Assembly: GCA_039881145.1 (NCBI GenBank)
Contig: JAYKKI010000023.1
Span: 8,613,001-8,677,000 of the forward strand
Origin: Druceiella hillmani
Taxonomy: Eukaryota > Arthropoda > Insecta > Lepidoptera > Hepialidae
Direction of reading: 5' to 3'
Length of the DNA: 64,000 nt
The translations under genes were made by a program, and so were the position numbers. The notes under the pieces are model-generated. The model made no database searches, was not told the origin of the DNA, and saw only the letters and a list, made by a program, of their open reading frames with translations. Every line of letters starts with the position of its first letter. Within the stretch, counting starts at the first letter, position 1. Below, one piece after another: positions 33,421 through 45,330 of this stretch.

Positions 33421-33554
33421 ATCCAGTTGTATAATTTAATTTCGATGTAGAGGATAGATTCGAAACTGCAACGCCAAACTGTATACCCCGATTTTGTTAT
33501 CATTAGGTTTTTTGGATTGCTCCCGTATGGTAGCAAATTTAAAGACGTATTCGC

Positions 33555-33604
33555 GTCAAAAAATAAGTCTGGAGTTGGTTGGTCAAAAAATAAGTCTGGA
33601 GTTG
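33555..33604 (+). repeat. 27-bp tandem duplication
   Basis: 'gtcaaaaaataagtctggag' followed by 'ttg' is repeated exactly at 33555 and 33582. Confidence 0.95.
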
Positions 33605-34011
33605 AAGTTGGTTTGTAAATCCAAAATTCATGTTTTTTGAGACATTATTGAATGCGAAAACTTAAAGCAGCTAGAATTTCGAAGAAAATTAGTGAAATTG
33701 AAGGAAAAGATATAGTAGAAGAGTGTAAGACACAAAGTTGATATCATGTCAATAGCGAGGATTTGGTACTTGAGCAACGCGCACGTTCCGAAAACAGAAC
33801 AACGGATGAGATTATCCATAAAAATACACAACTTATCGGTGTCTGATGTTGCCGTATTCGTCATTTAGCTCACATGTTATTCTACTCGATTACCCTTTAT
33901 ATTAGGTCGCTGACCAGATTTTTACTTGGGAAAAAATCACATCTAGGGGAGAAATCGAAAACGCTATTAGGGATTTCTTTGTTATTAAACTCGATGCATG
34001 GTTATATAAGG

Positions 34012-34547
34012 AACTCGTGGCACTGGCTAAAAGCTGACATTAGAATACTTTGCGTATTAAAAATTCGGTTTTTGAAATGAAATTGGCAATCAAATTTGAC
34101 ACTGTAATACAACATCATTGAGAAGATATCATCTATTTGTATTATTTAAGTATATTTATAGACGTAATTACATAGAATTATCTGCAAAATAACTCGTGGC
34201 ACTGGCTAAAAGCTGACGTTAGAATACTTTTGCGTATTAAAAATTCGGTTTTTGAAATAAAATTGGCAATCAAATTTGACACTGTAATCCAACATAATTT
34301 AGAAGATATCATCTATTTGTATTATTTAAGTATATTTATAGACGTAATTACATAGAATTATCTGCAAAATAACTCGTGGTACTGGCTAAAAGCTGACGTT
34401 AGAATACTTTTGCGTATTAAAAATTCGGTTTTTGAAATAAAATTGGCAATCAAATTTGACACTGTAATCGAACATCATTTAGAAGATATCGTCTATTTGT
34501 ATTAAGTATACTTATAGACCAAATTAGATAGAATTATCTGCAAAATA
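34012..34547 (+). repeat. Tandem array, 180 bp x 3
   Basis: 'aactcgtggcactggctaaa' recurs at 34012, 34191 and 34371. Each unit contains 'aaaaattcggtttttgaaat', 'ttggcaatcaaatttgacac' and ends 'agaattatctgcaaaata'. Copies differ at few positions; copy 3 has lost a few bases around 'tattaagtatac'. Above 95 percent identity between copies 1 and 2 by eye suggests recent origin. Confidence 0.95.
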
Positions 34548-35765
34548 AAAAAAACGCAGTGGTACTGTGATTTAATAACCGTTCTATTTAAATTTCGAAA
34601 TTAATATTAGTTCACTAACAATTTTTTTCATGTTGCAGTTTTATAAAATTTATTTATAAACTACATAAAGTCATGATATTTGTCAATTAATACTTGCCTT
34701 CTGTACATTTGCTAGTTTACAGTTTATTTTTCCTTTTTAAAGAATCAGCTCTAATTCGATTATTTATGAAACAAAATATCCTTCTTATTTTGACGTTTTC
34801 ACTGGCTACTCATCCCATGATTTGCATTCAAATCTTCGGTCATAATACGGAGATGAAATTATCAAGTTTTAAATAAGTTTTTTAGTTGCGTGTACTTCAT
34901 TTAAATTTGAAGCAACATATATAATTATTGTTTATTATCGTTGAATATTATTTAAATTAGATAATTTATAATTTAATCCACAATGTGTAGCAAATGCTTT
35001 GAGACCGTGAAGAAATAAGTGATATCAGTTTTGAGCTTTGGCCTTAAAAAACCTTTGTAATCTCAACCTAGTGAACCACCCGTCTTAGTAAAAAAATAAT
35101 TTTGGATTCTTACTCGATACAAAAAGTTTATCTTAGTAAATCTATTTTTTTTGTATGAAAAACCGGAGCGGGTTATTAATTACGAAAATGTCCATATTTT
35201 TTAAATCAATTTCTGCACATCTACGACGAAGATTGACTTAGAATACCGAATAAGTCTTTAATTCAATTGAAATCCACATCTCATCCTCTCCATCTTTTCA
35301 TTTTTCTGCTTCCTTCCTTTTTCTTCTTCAATATGTAATTCGGATTTTTCTTTCGCATCCAAATTACTTGACTACTCACCTTGCTAATTCCCCTTATCTC
35401 AGTGAGTACGTGGTTCGTAGCTTCGACCCTAATAATAACTCAAGTAAACTTTACGCCGTAATTACATCTAAAGGTGTGTTCCTCCATTAGTCGGCAGTAA
35501 CTAACGACGGATAAAATCTTTAAGTGTACTCCTTGAGGATTTATTAAGCGGCAGTGAGATTATAGCGGCGAAGATTTAACTTATTGATGTATATGAATGT
35601 TTAGGATGAATTTTTACATTGTAATTAATAAAAAATCACTCTTACGGCATACATATCTATATTAAAGAGGAATATGATCATCAAATAATTGTTTGTCAAA
35701 TTGTAATTAAATAAAACTTGTAAAGTAGTAGAACTCCCACTACGAATGTTCCATAAATAATTACC
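34548..35765. other. AT-rich spacer without recognisable features
   Basis: A slightly more mixed part at 35370-35580 ('gttcgtagcttcgaccc', 'agcggcagtgagattatagc') shows no frame or repeat. Confidence 0.4.
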
Positions 35766-35767
35766 AT

Positions 35768-35965
35768 CGCCATGGTGTGTTGGGTTAAACACAAGGCATA
35801 CGGACTTCGACGATACAGCGCACTACGGTGACCCGGGTTTGAATCGCGGCCGCTTGTCAAAATGGTATATACTGAAGTCATATTTGGCTGTAAGGGATTG
35901 CTCTCATAACAATAAATCCGCCACATGTATCAGTTGTGCAATAAGTAAATAAATAATTAGATAAA
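35768..35965 (+). mobile_element. tRNA-derived SINE
   Basis: A box A-like 'tggtgtgttgggttaaac' opens the element; box B 'ggtttgaatc' stands at 35836-35845 after 'gtgaccc'. The body carries 'ttggctgtaagggattgctc', shared with the SINE at 5.1 kb, and the 3' end is a 'taagtaaataaataatta' tail. The minus-strand frame through it reads 'SGRDSNPGHRSALYRRS', the well-known artefact of translating tRNA-SINE sequence. Transcription by RNA polymerase III from the internal boxes is family knowledge. Confidence 0.8.
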
Positions 35966-36650
35966 TGTAACACTTTAAATATTTATTAATAAGGTACAAA
36001 GTGTTTTTACTAAAATATTAATAAATGTTGTTACTTTCACCGTATTAATACATTGCTTAATATGTTTTACACAGACGTAAAAATATTGTGAATTTCTCAA
36101 ATAATGTAAGATCTCAGATAATCGTACTTTTTTGCACATTTAAGTGCATATCTCTGGAGTCCTCTATTAAAAATGTTGAAAGAAAGGGATTTTGGTATTC
36201 CTTATAATTAACCCATTCATCCCATATGATATACGAACCAAAAAAAATAAATATTTTGTTTTCCCTCTGAAATTATCATAAATATTTGAATATATCAGCT
36301 ATTGCAAAATATGCGGATAAAAATGACTTATTACTTTAATTTTTTTACCAAGTTTCAAGTTTCTATGTTAAAGGGTTTCTAAGAAATTGACTGACAGTGA
36401 GTGATTTTATAAGCATTCCATTGTTCATTTTCACGTAAGCCGTAAATAAAAACAGGGTGTAATTTTTGCGATAATAAATGGTTGACCTTTGTTGTTTTAT
36501 ATACCTAAACCGATAATTAGATAAAAATTAGAATTTTAATTTAGATATTTATTTAAAATTAGATAATTATTTTATTTATTCAAGTTTGCTTATTATATTT
36601 ACATATAATTTACGCATTGCTCTGAGCCAAATTATTATGAAATATCGATT
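35966..36650. other. AT-rich spacer without recognisable features
   Basis: No repeat or coding sequence was recognised. Confidence 0.4.
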
Positions 36651-36754
36651 ATAACTAGACTATGATTATCATTAATAATCGCGCCCCTAAAAAACTAGAT
36701 GGAAAACTCCTATGAAACGCCGTTTTTTGCGAATACATTCGTTTTCTTTTGACT

Positions 36755-37470
36755 TTAAAATTCATCATTTTCAGTGCTAATACGGGATATGTTGTTGTCG
36801 TCGTATTCATGGACAATCCATATAAGACCATGGATGGTCCACACGGCTTTGGCAATCTTAAGACAATTGTCTTCATATAGGTCTTCATGAGGAGAGATAC
36901 TGAACTGCTGTATTTTCACCAGGATGGCGAGACAAAAGAAAATGTAATTATTGTTCAGTTCTGTATCAGGATAGTTTCTGCAGATAGAGTAAGTTCTAGT
37001 TTCATACCTCTGAATTTTCGTCCCTCTAAAATGTTGAGTTTTCAGTCTTGTTAAGCTTCTGGTAAGAGTTCTACTGTTGTGTTTAATTCGCAGATCTTAT
37101 ATTTCAACTTGACCTTCCTGTCATTAAATTTTGACTTTGCTAACGACTTTATATCACTGAGAGTGACTTGAGGAATTAATTCATTATTAAGTAACCTGAT
37201 CCACTGCCAAGTACATTATTTGTCTATGTCAAGAATTTTGCTTAGAAAACTCTTGACATGTACAATCGGCAAATAATTAATGTATTGTGTATACCTATTA
37301 AATATTTGCCCTTTAATGTCCCTTTTTAATAGCTTAAACGACAGCTTTAGAGTCGCAGAAGATTATTAATCCGTCGGCTCTTTCAGTCTCTTGAAGACCG
37401 ATGTAAACATTTAGGGCCTTTTATATCGCTAGGAGTTCACTAAAATTAGTTAGTTTAATATGTGATATAA
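36755..37470 (-). pseudogene. Non-LTR retrotransposon ORF2 fragment: RNase H and C-terminus
   Basis: Minus-strand translation of 37322-37467 gives an RNase H core with two stops: 'KLTNFSELLAI*KALNVYI' and 'ADGLIIFCDSKAVV*AIKK', where the Glu of SELLAI and the Asp of CDSK stand where catalytic acidic residues sit in this fold. Further on, 36755 to about 37115 is open: 'SRTLTRSLTRLKTQHFRGT', then 'CRNYPDTELNNNYIFFC', a decayed form of the usual C-x2-C...H...C end motif, then 'ISPHEDLYEDN' and 'AVWTIHGLIW', stopping at TAA 36755-36757. An approximately 200-bp imperfectly kept middle separates the two parts. The RT and endonuclease are absent, so this is a dead, 5'-truncated copy. Confidence 0.75.
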
Positions 37471-38938
37471 CTCATTGAAATAACACTAATGCCTTCAAGG
37501 ACCCAAGAATATTTTGCAAATAATAGATATATTTTAAATTACGAATAAAATCGATAGGTTCCTAATATTGGACATGACTTCAATCATTATATACTTTGCC
37601 CATTGTATAAAGCGGAATGTGCATCTTGTGGTGTTCCTTACCATTTCTTGAACATTATAACGAAATATTATTTAAGTTCGACTAGATAATCTTAAGGTAG
37701 CTCCGAAGGCTTGAACCGAGTCTCGAAAATTTTCATTTATTTTTTACCCAAATATTTAAACGTATTAAATAATATTTCGTCGCCCGTATTTTTTATTTAA
37801 ATAAACGTTGATTTGATTCTTTAATATTCTATAAGAACTTCGCATTTTACTGCTAGATCCTTTCAGTTAATATTAGTTACAAAGCAGGTTTCTAATCTGG
37901 TTAAATATTTCTTAAGTGAAAAGTTTGTGAAGTGCTTTACGTTTATTAAAATATTAACATATCTAAAAATAAAAAATTTTCTTTCAAATATTAAAAATTT
38001 ATTAAATATTTCTTTTCATAACTTATTTTGTAGCTCCTATTACGCTCATTATAATATGGGTGTACTTCAGTCCGCATTATTTTAATGAGCTGTTTGTTTG
38101 CAATCCCCGTGTGAAGTGTCAGCATCATGTGGATGTTACTTTTCACAACTCGGTCAAGAGCGATCTTATATTAACGTCTCAATACCCGATGGCTTATATC
38201 ACAATTGTGGGATTGATAAGAGGCTGTGAATTGTATTAAAGTGTTAGCACATAACCAGCAACTTATATGTATGCATATGTTCATTTGTTTGAATTGTGAC
38301 ATAAATCACTTTATTTAGAGCGATGTTTATAAACCATGACAAAACTTTTTCATTTATGAATATTGATTTTTAATTTTTAGTAAACTTTATAACCTTTTTG
38401 ATTATTTTTTATAAATTGTTTGACTTGAGGCACAAAAACGACGCTATTTGGGAAATTTAGTTTAAAACAAATTTTTGCGTGCATTGAGTAAATATATAGT
38501 ATTTTATTTAAAAAACAAGAATCATGACATTTGGAAATTTTCTATATATATAAACCTAAAACTTACAACACCTTACCACTTGAGCACCTTACTGCTCGTC
38601 AGTACTTTAAAATTTTCTATATATATGTATATGCTGTAAATATTTATCTTCGGTGCGTGCTGGCATTATGCAAAAGTTGATCTCAAAATAAATTCCACAC
38701 GACCGTACCATCTCTTCGATAGTGCAAATTTTCAGTTTGGACAATCTTCAGTTATATTCTCATTCTTGTCTGCAATTATAAAATCACATATAATAATATT
38801 ATTCCTTATATTGTTTTCTACGGTGAATTCCATAATTCTTCGTGAGACATTAATTACGAGTACGTGCTATCATCAATCATTTGCGCTTCGTCATCATTCT
38901 TAAATTTAGTACTAAATCTCAAGTTCATCCATGTATAC

Positions 38939-38942
<4 letters not shown>
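37471..38942. other. AT-rich spacer without recognisable features
   Basis: 'aaattttctatatatat' occurs twice (38535 and 38609) around a short unique part. No coding or TE signal was recognised. Confidence 0.4.

Positions 38943-38996
<54 letters not shown>
38943..38996. repeat. (AT)n microsatellite
   Basis: About 27 uninterrupted dinucleotides. Confidence 0.97.
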
Positions 38997-38998
<2 letters not shown>

Positions 38999-39383
38999 TC
39001 TAACGCGTTTAATCTTATATCTCTGTTCAGTACGTAACTCAACTTTCTTCCTTTTTTAATACTATCGACCATCGATTTTCGTGTACAACAGTTAATTCAT
39101 ATTCCATATATCCCTGCTACAGCTTCTCCCACTCTCTTTATGTACCGCTTATGTAACACATCTAAAAATGCTTCCTTACAAGAATACATTTTATAAATCA
39201 TAGGTTTCACTATCCACGAGAGTTACCTTACACTGAAAGAAACATGTAAAAGGAGAATTATTGTACAAAAAACGAATAAAGACAAAATCATTCAAAAATT
39301 AAGTAAATAATAAAAAATCATATTAAAAAATTGTCTATTTCTGTCACGCACCCTCACTTCATGTAAACGTAGACTAGAACAAA

Positions 39384-39466
39384 TTTCGAGTACTTTGACA
39401 CTTAAATTCGTATACTTTGGGTTCTTTGACAGTTAAATTCGAGTACTTTGACAGTTAAATTCGTAC
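39384..39466 (+). repeat. Short minisatellite bordering the 201-bp array
   Basis: 'ttcgagtactttgacacttaa', 'ttcgtatactttggg', 'ttctttgacagttaaattcg' and 'agtactttgacagttaaatt' form three to four units of about 22-31 bp. The last runs straight into the first unit of the large array. Confidence 0.85.
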
Positions 39467-40966
39467 AAGTCAAGAAACATTATAACACGAAATTAGTTAG
39501 TCCAAATAGAATTTTGAAAACGTTCTCGATTATAATTGAAAAATGTTCACCACTATCTCTTTAAGATTTATCTAATTTGAATATAATTATCATAACTTAC
39601 GTCTGTTTTTACATTTTCATTTTCATTTCAGTATAACACTTAAACAAGAAACAGTATTACACGAAATTGTTTAGTTCAAATAGAATTTTGAAAACGCTCT
39701 CGATTACAGTTGAAAAATGTTCGCCGCTAAACTATATAACGGTCATTACGATTATCTCTCTAAGATTTATCTAATTTGAATATTATTATCATAACTTATG
39801 CCTGTTTCTTACGTTTTAATTTTTCATTTCAGCATAACGCTTAAACAAGTAATAATATTACAAGAAATTATTTAGTCCAAGTAGAATTTTGAAAACGCTC
39901 TCGATTATAGTTGAAAAATGTTCACCACTAAACTATACAACGGTAATTACGATTATCTCTCTAAGATGTATCTAATTTGGATATAATTATCATAACTTAT
40001 GTCTATTTCTTACGTTTTAATTTTTCATTTCAGCATGACACTTAAACAAGAGACATTATAACACGAATTTATTTAGTCGAAGTAGAATTTTGAAACGCTC
40101 TCGATTACAGTTGAAAAATGTTCCCCGACCAAACTATACAACGGTGATTACGATTATCTCTCTAAGATTTATCTAATTTGAATATAATTATCATAACTGA
40201 TGCCTGTTTCTTACGTTTTAATTTTTCATTTCAGCATGACACTTAAACAAGAGACATTATAACACGAAATTATTTAGTCGAAGTAGAATTTTGAAACGCT
40301 CTCGATTACAGTTGAAAAATGTTCGCCGCTAAACTATATAACGGTCATTACGATTATCTCTCTAAGATTTATCTAATTTGAATATAATTATCATAACTTA
40401 TGCCTGTTTCTTACGTTTTAATTTTTCATTTCAGCATAACGCTTAAACAAGTAATAATATTACGAGAAATTATTTAGTCCAAGTAGAATTTTGAAAACGC
40501 TCTCGATTATAGTTGAAAAATGTTCACCACTAAACTATACAACGGTAATTACGATTATCTCTCTAAGATGTATCTAATTTGGATATAATTATCATAACTT
40601 ATGTCTATTTCTTACGTTTTAATTTTTCATTTCAGCATGACACTTAAACAAGAGACATTATAACACGAATTTATTTAGTCGAAGTAGAATTTTGAAACGC
40701 TCTCGATTACAGTTGAAAAATGTTCCCCGACCAAACTATACAACGGTGATTACGATTATCTCTCTAAGATTTATCTAATTTGAATATAATTATCATAACT
40801 GATGCCTGTTTCTTACGTTTTAATTTTTCATTACAGCATGACACTTAAACAAGCTACAGCATTACACGAAATTATTTAGTCTAAGTATAATTTTGAAAAC
40901 GCTCTCAATTATAGTATATCTGTCTCTCTGATCATAACTGATTATAGCCTTTATTTCTGTTTCAGG
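39465..40966 (+). repeat. Satellite-like array, 201 bp x about 7.5, with higher-order structure
   Basis: 'taaacaag' at the unit start recurs at 39641, 39842, 40043, 40244, 40444, 40645 and 40846: spacing 201, 201, 201, 200, 201, 201. The first unit lacks about 25 bp, and the last has internal deletions and ends at 40965. Units 2-3-4 and 5-6-7 match in order: units 3 and 6 share 'gtaataatattac', 'ttcaccactaaactatacaa' and 'ctaatttggatataa'; units 4 and 7 share 'ttccccgaccaaactataca'; units 2 and 5 share 'ttcgccgctaaactatataa'. Each unit ends in 'ttttaatttttcatttcag', a close match to an insect splice acceptor. Confidence 0.95.
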
Positions 40967-41990
40967 TGAGATTCAGTCAAACCACTTTGTACACAAATTT
41001 ACAACCCCGTTGGTAAGTTCATACTATGTTATATGTCATTTAGTAACAATTTAATTTTTTTCTTAATCTTTATTACGGCTTTCTAATTTTTATTTTATAC
41101 TATAATTATATAGTATAAAAAGAACTTTATTTTATTACTTCTATTTTGACTTGTTTTTCTCGATTATATATGCGTCTATTTCGAAATTTACAAACCAATA
41201 ATAATGAAATACAACTACGCTTCTAAAACATTCTTTCTAGAGAAAATTCTCGACATTTCATAATGCCTTCTTTATCCTTTATAACAGCCAGTTACAAAAT
41301 CGTTACATTTTCTCGTTGTTTTCTGACGAACTGCGAAGCCTGGTAAATTTTTATCTGCCCACTTATTCTCAGAATTATTGGCATTGGTGTTTTTCAAGGA
41401 ATATTGTATTTTCAAATGCTAATGAAGATGATTCATTTGAAAGAACGTACAAAGTTCCAATAAATACGCCCACGGTTATACTGAATTTCAAGAAATGAAA
41501 CTCTTGATAAACGCGTAAATCTTTATAAAGTTGACCTTTAAAATGTATGTTTAAACAAATTTTTATTATTTTTTTACTTAATTTTAAGACCTCATATTTA
41601 AAACGTACGACCAGAGTTTCTTAAGATATGTATTTTAAATTAGAGTATTGAAATATATCGTTATTTATGTGAAAATTTTGTTTACATATCCGATCCCAGT
41701 AAATACAAGGTGATAATTGTAATGATTAAGTTGACAAGGTCGTAATGGTAATTGTAATGATATTAAAAAAGGTTTCAATAAAAAATCTCACAAGATAAGC
41801 ATAATAAAATGGTTTACCATTTGTAACTTGTGGTATAAATATTACAATACAATTTACGCATATTTCGGCGCCCTACTTCGACGTTACCTTCAGATCTTGG
41901 GAAAAGTGGACGCTTTCCATCATCATCGTCTCGTATATCGGAAACTAGGTAACTAATCAACTTGGAAAGATAAGATCAATTCGTAATTTA
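40967..41990. other. AT-rich spacer with a minor hairpin
   Basis: A small hairpin, 'ttttatactata' with 'tatagtataaaa', lies at 41093-41120. A 60-codon frame (41316-41498) has no recognisable domain. Confidence 0.4.
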
Positions 41991-41996
41991 TTTAAG

Positions 41997-42046
41997 TAAC
42001 TGTATTCGAATGTTAAAACGAACGTTTTAACATTCGAATACAGTTA
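41997..42046. repeat. Perfect 24-bp hairpin with 2-nt loop
   Basis: 'taactgtattcgaatgttaa' plus 'aacg' is followed by 'aa' and its exact inverse ending at 42046. Such a near-perfect cruciform is either very young or maintained. Confidence 0.95.
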
Positions 42047-42214
42047 TTTTCTATCCTGTAAGTTTTTTTTTATTCTCAACTCTAAATATATTTTTGTTCT
42101 AAATGTTCAATTAAAATTTTGATCTTTAAAGTTTTAAAAATTGTAATTAAATGATATAAACGTATATTTACATTTTGTTCATTTTTTACTTATTTGAAAC
42201 TTTATTGTATACAA

Positions 42215-42219
<5 letters not shown>

Positions 42220-42281
<62 letters not shown>

Positions 42282-42282
42282 T
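42220..42282. repeat. (AT)n microsatellite
   Basis: About 31 dinucleotides with one 'gt' interruption near 42263. Confidence 0.95.
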
Positions 42283-43397
42283 TTGGTGGATTTATTGCTA
42301 AATGAATAAAGAGTCAACTACATTTCTTAAGCATGAGAATTTAGTAAGGTGAAAGACTGCAAAAGAAAATCTATAAGATACAAAATTTGCCAATTAGAAC
42401 ATACACTCTTTAAAGAAAAAACAGGAATAATAATGTATAAGAAAAAATAATGTTGAAAAGGGGGCAAGATGATTAAGGAAGGGTTTGGACAAGTTCCAAC
42501 TCTTACATTGTTTTTTTTTTCGGAAATGGTGGGGATTTTTCATATGAGTCGCACTTGTGATTAAATGGTTTCAACGAATTTAAGTCATATTTTATATTTA
42601 TTGATACTTGGAGTTGTCACCTTGAGTGTTGGTGACAGAATACCTTTTTTACAAACGATTTTTATCGTCCCTTCTTACAAACGATTTTTGACGAACAGGT
42701 GAACCTTGCTTTCTTAGATTCTGTTGGTTACAATTTTGCTGATTTCTTTTAGTTACAATTTTTCTGCTCGATATATCGTAGTGGGGTGATCATCTAGTAA
42801 AGCATGTTGTGTTACAGGATACTCTTAATTGCTTAACAAAGTTAATCGATTTAATGCTTCTTTTAAATCGATTTCAAATAAAGAAGTTTCAATTCATGTA
42901 TTTTTCGTCATTTTATTAAGACGTATCTTTCGAGCTTCTTCTCGAGGTTTCCATAGAGTTATCATTAGAATGTATTGGGCAAAGATAAATGAAAACTTTT
43001 ACTAAACATTTATGACAAAGATAAAGTAGATATTAGAGAATTTTATTTTCCGTATGATTTTCATTTTTTATTTCCAAAAATATTGGCATTGAACTGTGAA
43101 AGATAGCGAGTGCAGTCATATTTTGCACGACGTTTTCCACATTTCTTTCTTTTTTTCTTTTTTTTTTCTTTTTCTTGTGTTTTTTATTTTTTTACGGTTA
43201 ATATTTATTATATTAGACACCGTTAAAGTTATTAGACAAATTAACTTAAAATTTCAGGTACCAAAAAGCTTTGAACGCTCTTCAAAGTAAGCTATAGTAG
43301 TAAAACAATTTAACCCGCGCATATTTCAATAGCTAAAACTCGAAAATATTTATTTGGAAATTTGAGATTTTTACGTACACGACTTTTTTTGGTTTCC

Positions 43398-43405
<8 letters not shown>
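42283..43405. other. AT-rich spacer without recognisable features
   Basis: It includes a pyrimidine run at 43140-43195. 'cttttttacaaacgattttta' and 'cccttcttacaaacgatttt' near 42645-42690 are a short doublet. Confidence 0.4.

Positions 43406-43457
<52 letters not shown>
43406..43457. repeat. (AT)n microsatellite
   Basis: About 26 dinucleotides. Confidence 0.95.
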
Positions 43458-43459
<2 letters not shown>

Positions 43460-43589
43460 CAAGAAAAATATGCCAAAAACAATATTGAGCCAAAAGTCAT
43501 GAAAAAGATGATGTTGGTATAAAATCTGACTATATTACAAAAAAACTTTAGCTGTTATCCTAGATCTTATAATCATTGAATTATGCGTC

Positions 43590-43770
43590 ATGTTTTACAC
43601 CTCTGAAAGTTCTGGTAGGCAATATATTTAGATTGTGAGAAATTAAAGTCTGTGATGGCTTAATAGAAATACTCTAAGCCCTTAAACTTTTATAAATGCC
43701 TAAATGTGTATGGAACCTTCATAGTGCGAGTTTTACTCGTGCTTGACAGGTTTTTTTTATTTAGTTACTT
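43590..43770 (+). mobile_element. Fragment of the 'gggttccgt' element, right half
   Basis: 'acctctgaaagttctggtag', 'ttataaatgcctaaatgtgt', 'atggaaccttcatagtgcga', 'gttttactcgtgcttgacag' and a T run match the right end of the family (compare 10575-10640 and the minus-strand copy at 30295-30400). The left half is missing. Confidence 0.75.
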
Positions 43771-43914
43771 TAATAAAATTACGGCTTTCATTAAAATATT
43801 CTTAATTTTCTAGTAACATGATGCAATTTCACACGTATTAGATTCTTCAGTTCCAAAAATGTATCTAGAATTACTATCATAAAGACTTAACGATACATAT
43901 ATATACTTACAATT

Positions 43915-44065
43915 TAGCGCTTAACTTGAATCAGGGTACCTACATACTATTACCATACCAAACTTCATCAAAATCCACCTAGTAGATTTTTCCGTGATAC
44001 CCGTACAAATCAACAAACAGACAGCCAAACAAAAATTTTAAAAATAGATTTTTCTGGCTTCTATT
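43915..44065 (+). mobile_element. Decayed retroelement 3' region
   Basis: 'accataccaaacttcatcaa', 'aatccacctagtag', 'tttttccgtgatacccgtac' and 'aaacagacagccaaac' follow the order of a very common lepidopteran LINE/SINE tail (canonical: 'accaaatttcatcaaaatcg' then 'aacaaacatacacac'). No reading frame survives. Confidence 0.6.
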
Positions 44066-44120
44066 ATATTATTCGCTAAATCAATCACTTTTTAAAAATA
44101 TTTTCAATGCACAAAATTCA

Positions 44121-44400
44121 CTTTGTTACAATTTTGTTATGTGTATAGGTCATTGGAATGTGTACACAGGTGGGCCACATTGAATATTTGACATATTCCA
44201 GTTTTTACATATTCCAGTCTGTTACAATTTTATTCTGTAAATAAGATCATTCGAATATTTACACAAGTGGGCCACATTGACTATTTGACATATTCCAGTT
44301 TTTACATATTCCAATCTGTTACAATTTTATTATATATATGAGATAATACGAATATTTACACAAATCTGCTACATTGACTATATGACATATTCCAGTTTTG
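44121..44400 (+). repeat. Tandem array, 96 bp x 3
   Basis: 'gttacaattttattatat' or variants start at 44125, 44221 and 44318. Units share 'gggccacattgactatttga' and 'catattccagttttt'; within a unit 'acatattccag' itself is doubled. The third unit lacks one of the inner doublets. Confidence 0.9.
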
Positions 44401-44868
44401 AAAATGTAATAAAGTTACTAATTATTGCAATAAAAAATATCTTACTTAATAATTGTAATCTGTTTAAATACGTTGATATCAAATTATCTAGACCGACTTC
44501 GCTGTTTCGAAACCTATTTCTTGAGAATCGTGAAAACTTGTATACCGAACATTTATGTAACGTACGGATAAATGGTAGTAAGTATAACGAAAATGGCTGT
44601 AAATGGATAAATTACTTTACGTACTTCTAATGTAAATATTAAACAAATCTAAGTTTTTCAAAATTATTTTATTTTATCACCTTTGACATAATAAGTTTCA
44701 TCAGTTCCTATATCCAAATATTTAAATTTTCTTAGAAAGCAATACAATAAATTATAATTTTTTTAAAGTGATAAAATCGCTAATAATTTGGTAAAATATT
44801 AGCAGTAAGCCACTTTTAATTGACATCAGCATATAACTAAAATGTCGTTTTCCCCACACGCTGCGACA
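44401..44868. other. AT-rich spacer without recognisable features
   Basis: An 82-codon frame (44382-44630) begins inside the last tandem unit and has no recognisable domain. Confidence 0.4.
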
Positions 44869-44869
44869 T

Positions 44870-45330
44870 GATTATAAATAAATTACGCAGGCAGCAACAA
44901 GGGAGCGCCACACTCGCCGACTAACGAGGCCGCCCGCCCATCGCTGGGGCGGCCCGCGCCCAATTTCGATAATGACATTAAAGCGACGATTTTCGCGTCA
45001 TTATTATACTTCGCTTTTTTCTTTCCTTTTCTTTACTTTCTTGCCTTTTATAAACTGACGAGGGTGAGTATTGAATACGAATTAGGAGGCGGGCGGGGTT
45101 TAATGAGCCGCGAACGGGGAGCGGGGGGCCACGGTATTACTTTTTGAACAACAATGTAGATCGCTTTTGATCCGATATTTGTATTTTTAAGTCGTTTAGT
45201 TAAATTAATGAGGCTCGTCGCGTGTATAGGCCGCTATTGTTTATGTTTTTGGGAGGTTGCGGAGCGAGCTTAATGCATCTCGTTAGAGGCATCGATCTGG
45301 AATTATGAGAGGCTTCAATAGAGATTTTGT
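44870..45330. promoter_or_regulatory. Strongest GC-rich island of the window
   Basis: CpG-dense text in two blocks: 44885-44965 ('actcgccgactaacgaggcc', 'gccgcccgcccatcgctggg', 'gcggcccgcgccc') and 45080-45131 ('ggaggcgggcggggttt', 'cgcgaacggggagcgggggg'). Between them lies a pyrimidine run, and afterwards 'gaggctcgtcgcgtgtatag' and 'gttgcggagcgagc'. 'ggccgccc...gggcggcc' can pair as an 8-bp stem. There is no frame on either strand. It is best read as a candidate CpG-rich regulatory element or untranslated exon; a promoter is possible but I see no clear initiator. Confidence 0.4.

Noticed and set aside
35696..35926. Minus-strand frame with SGRDSNPGHRSALYRRS
   Set aside because: This is the well-known spurious translation of a tRNA-derived SINE.
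39465..40966. The 201-bp array as a cluster of tRNA, snRNA or histone-type gene repeats
   Set aside because: The units contain no internal box A/B, no Sm-like site with conserved flanks and no open frame.
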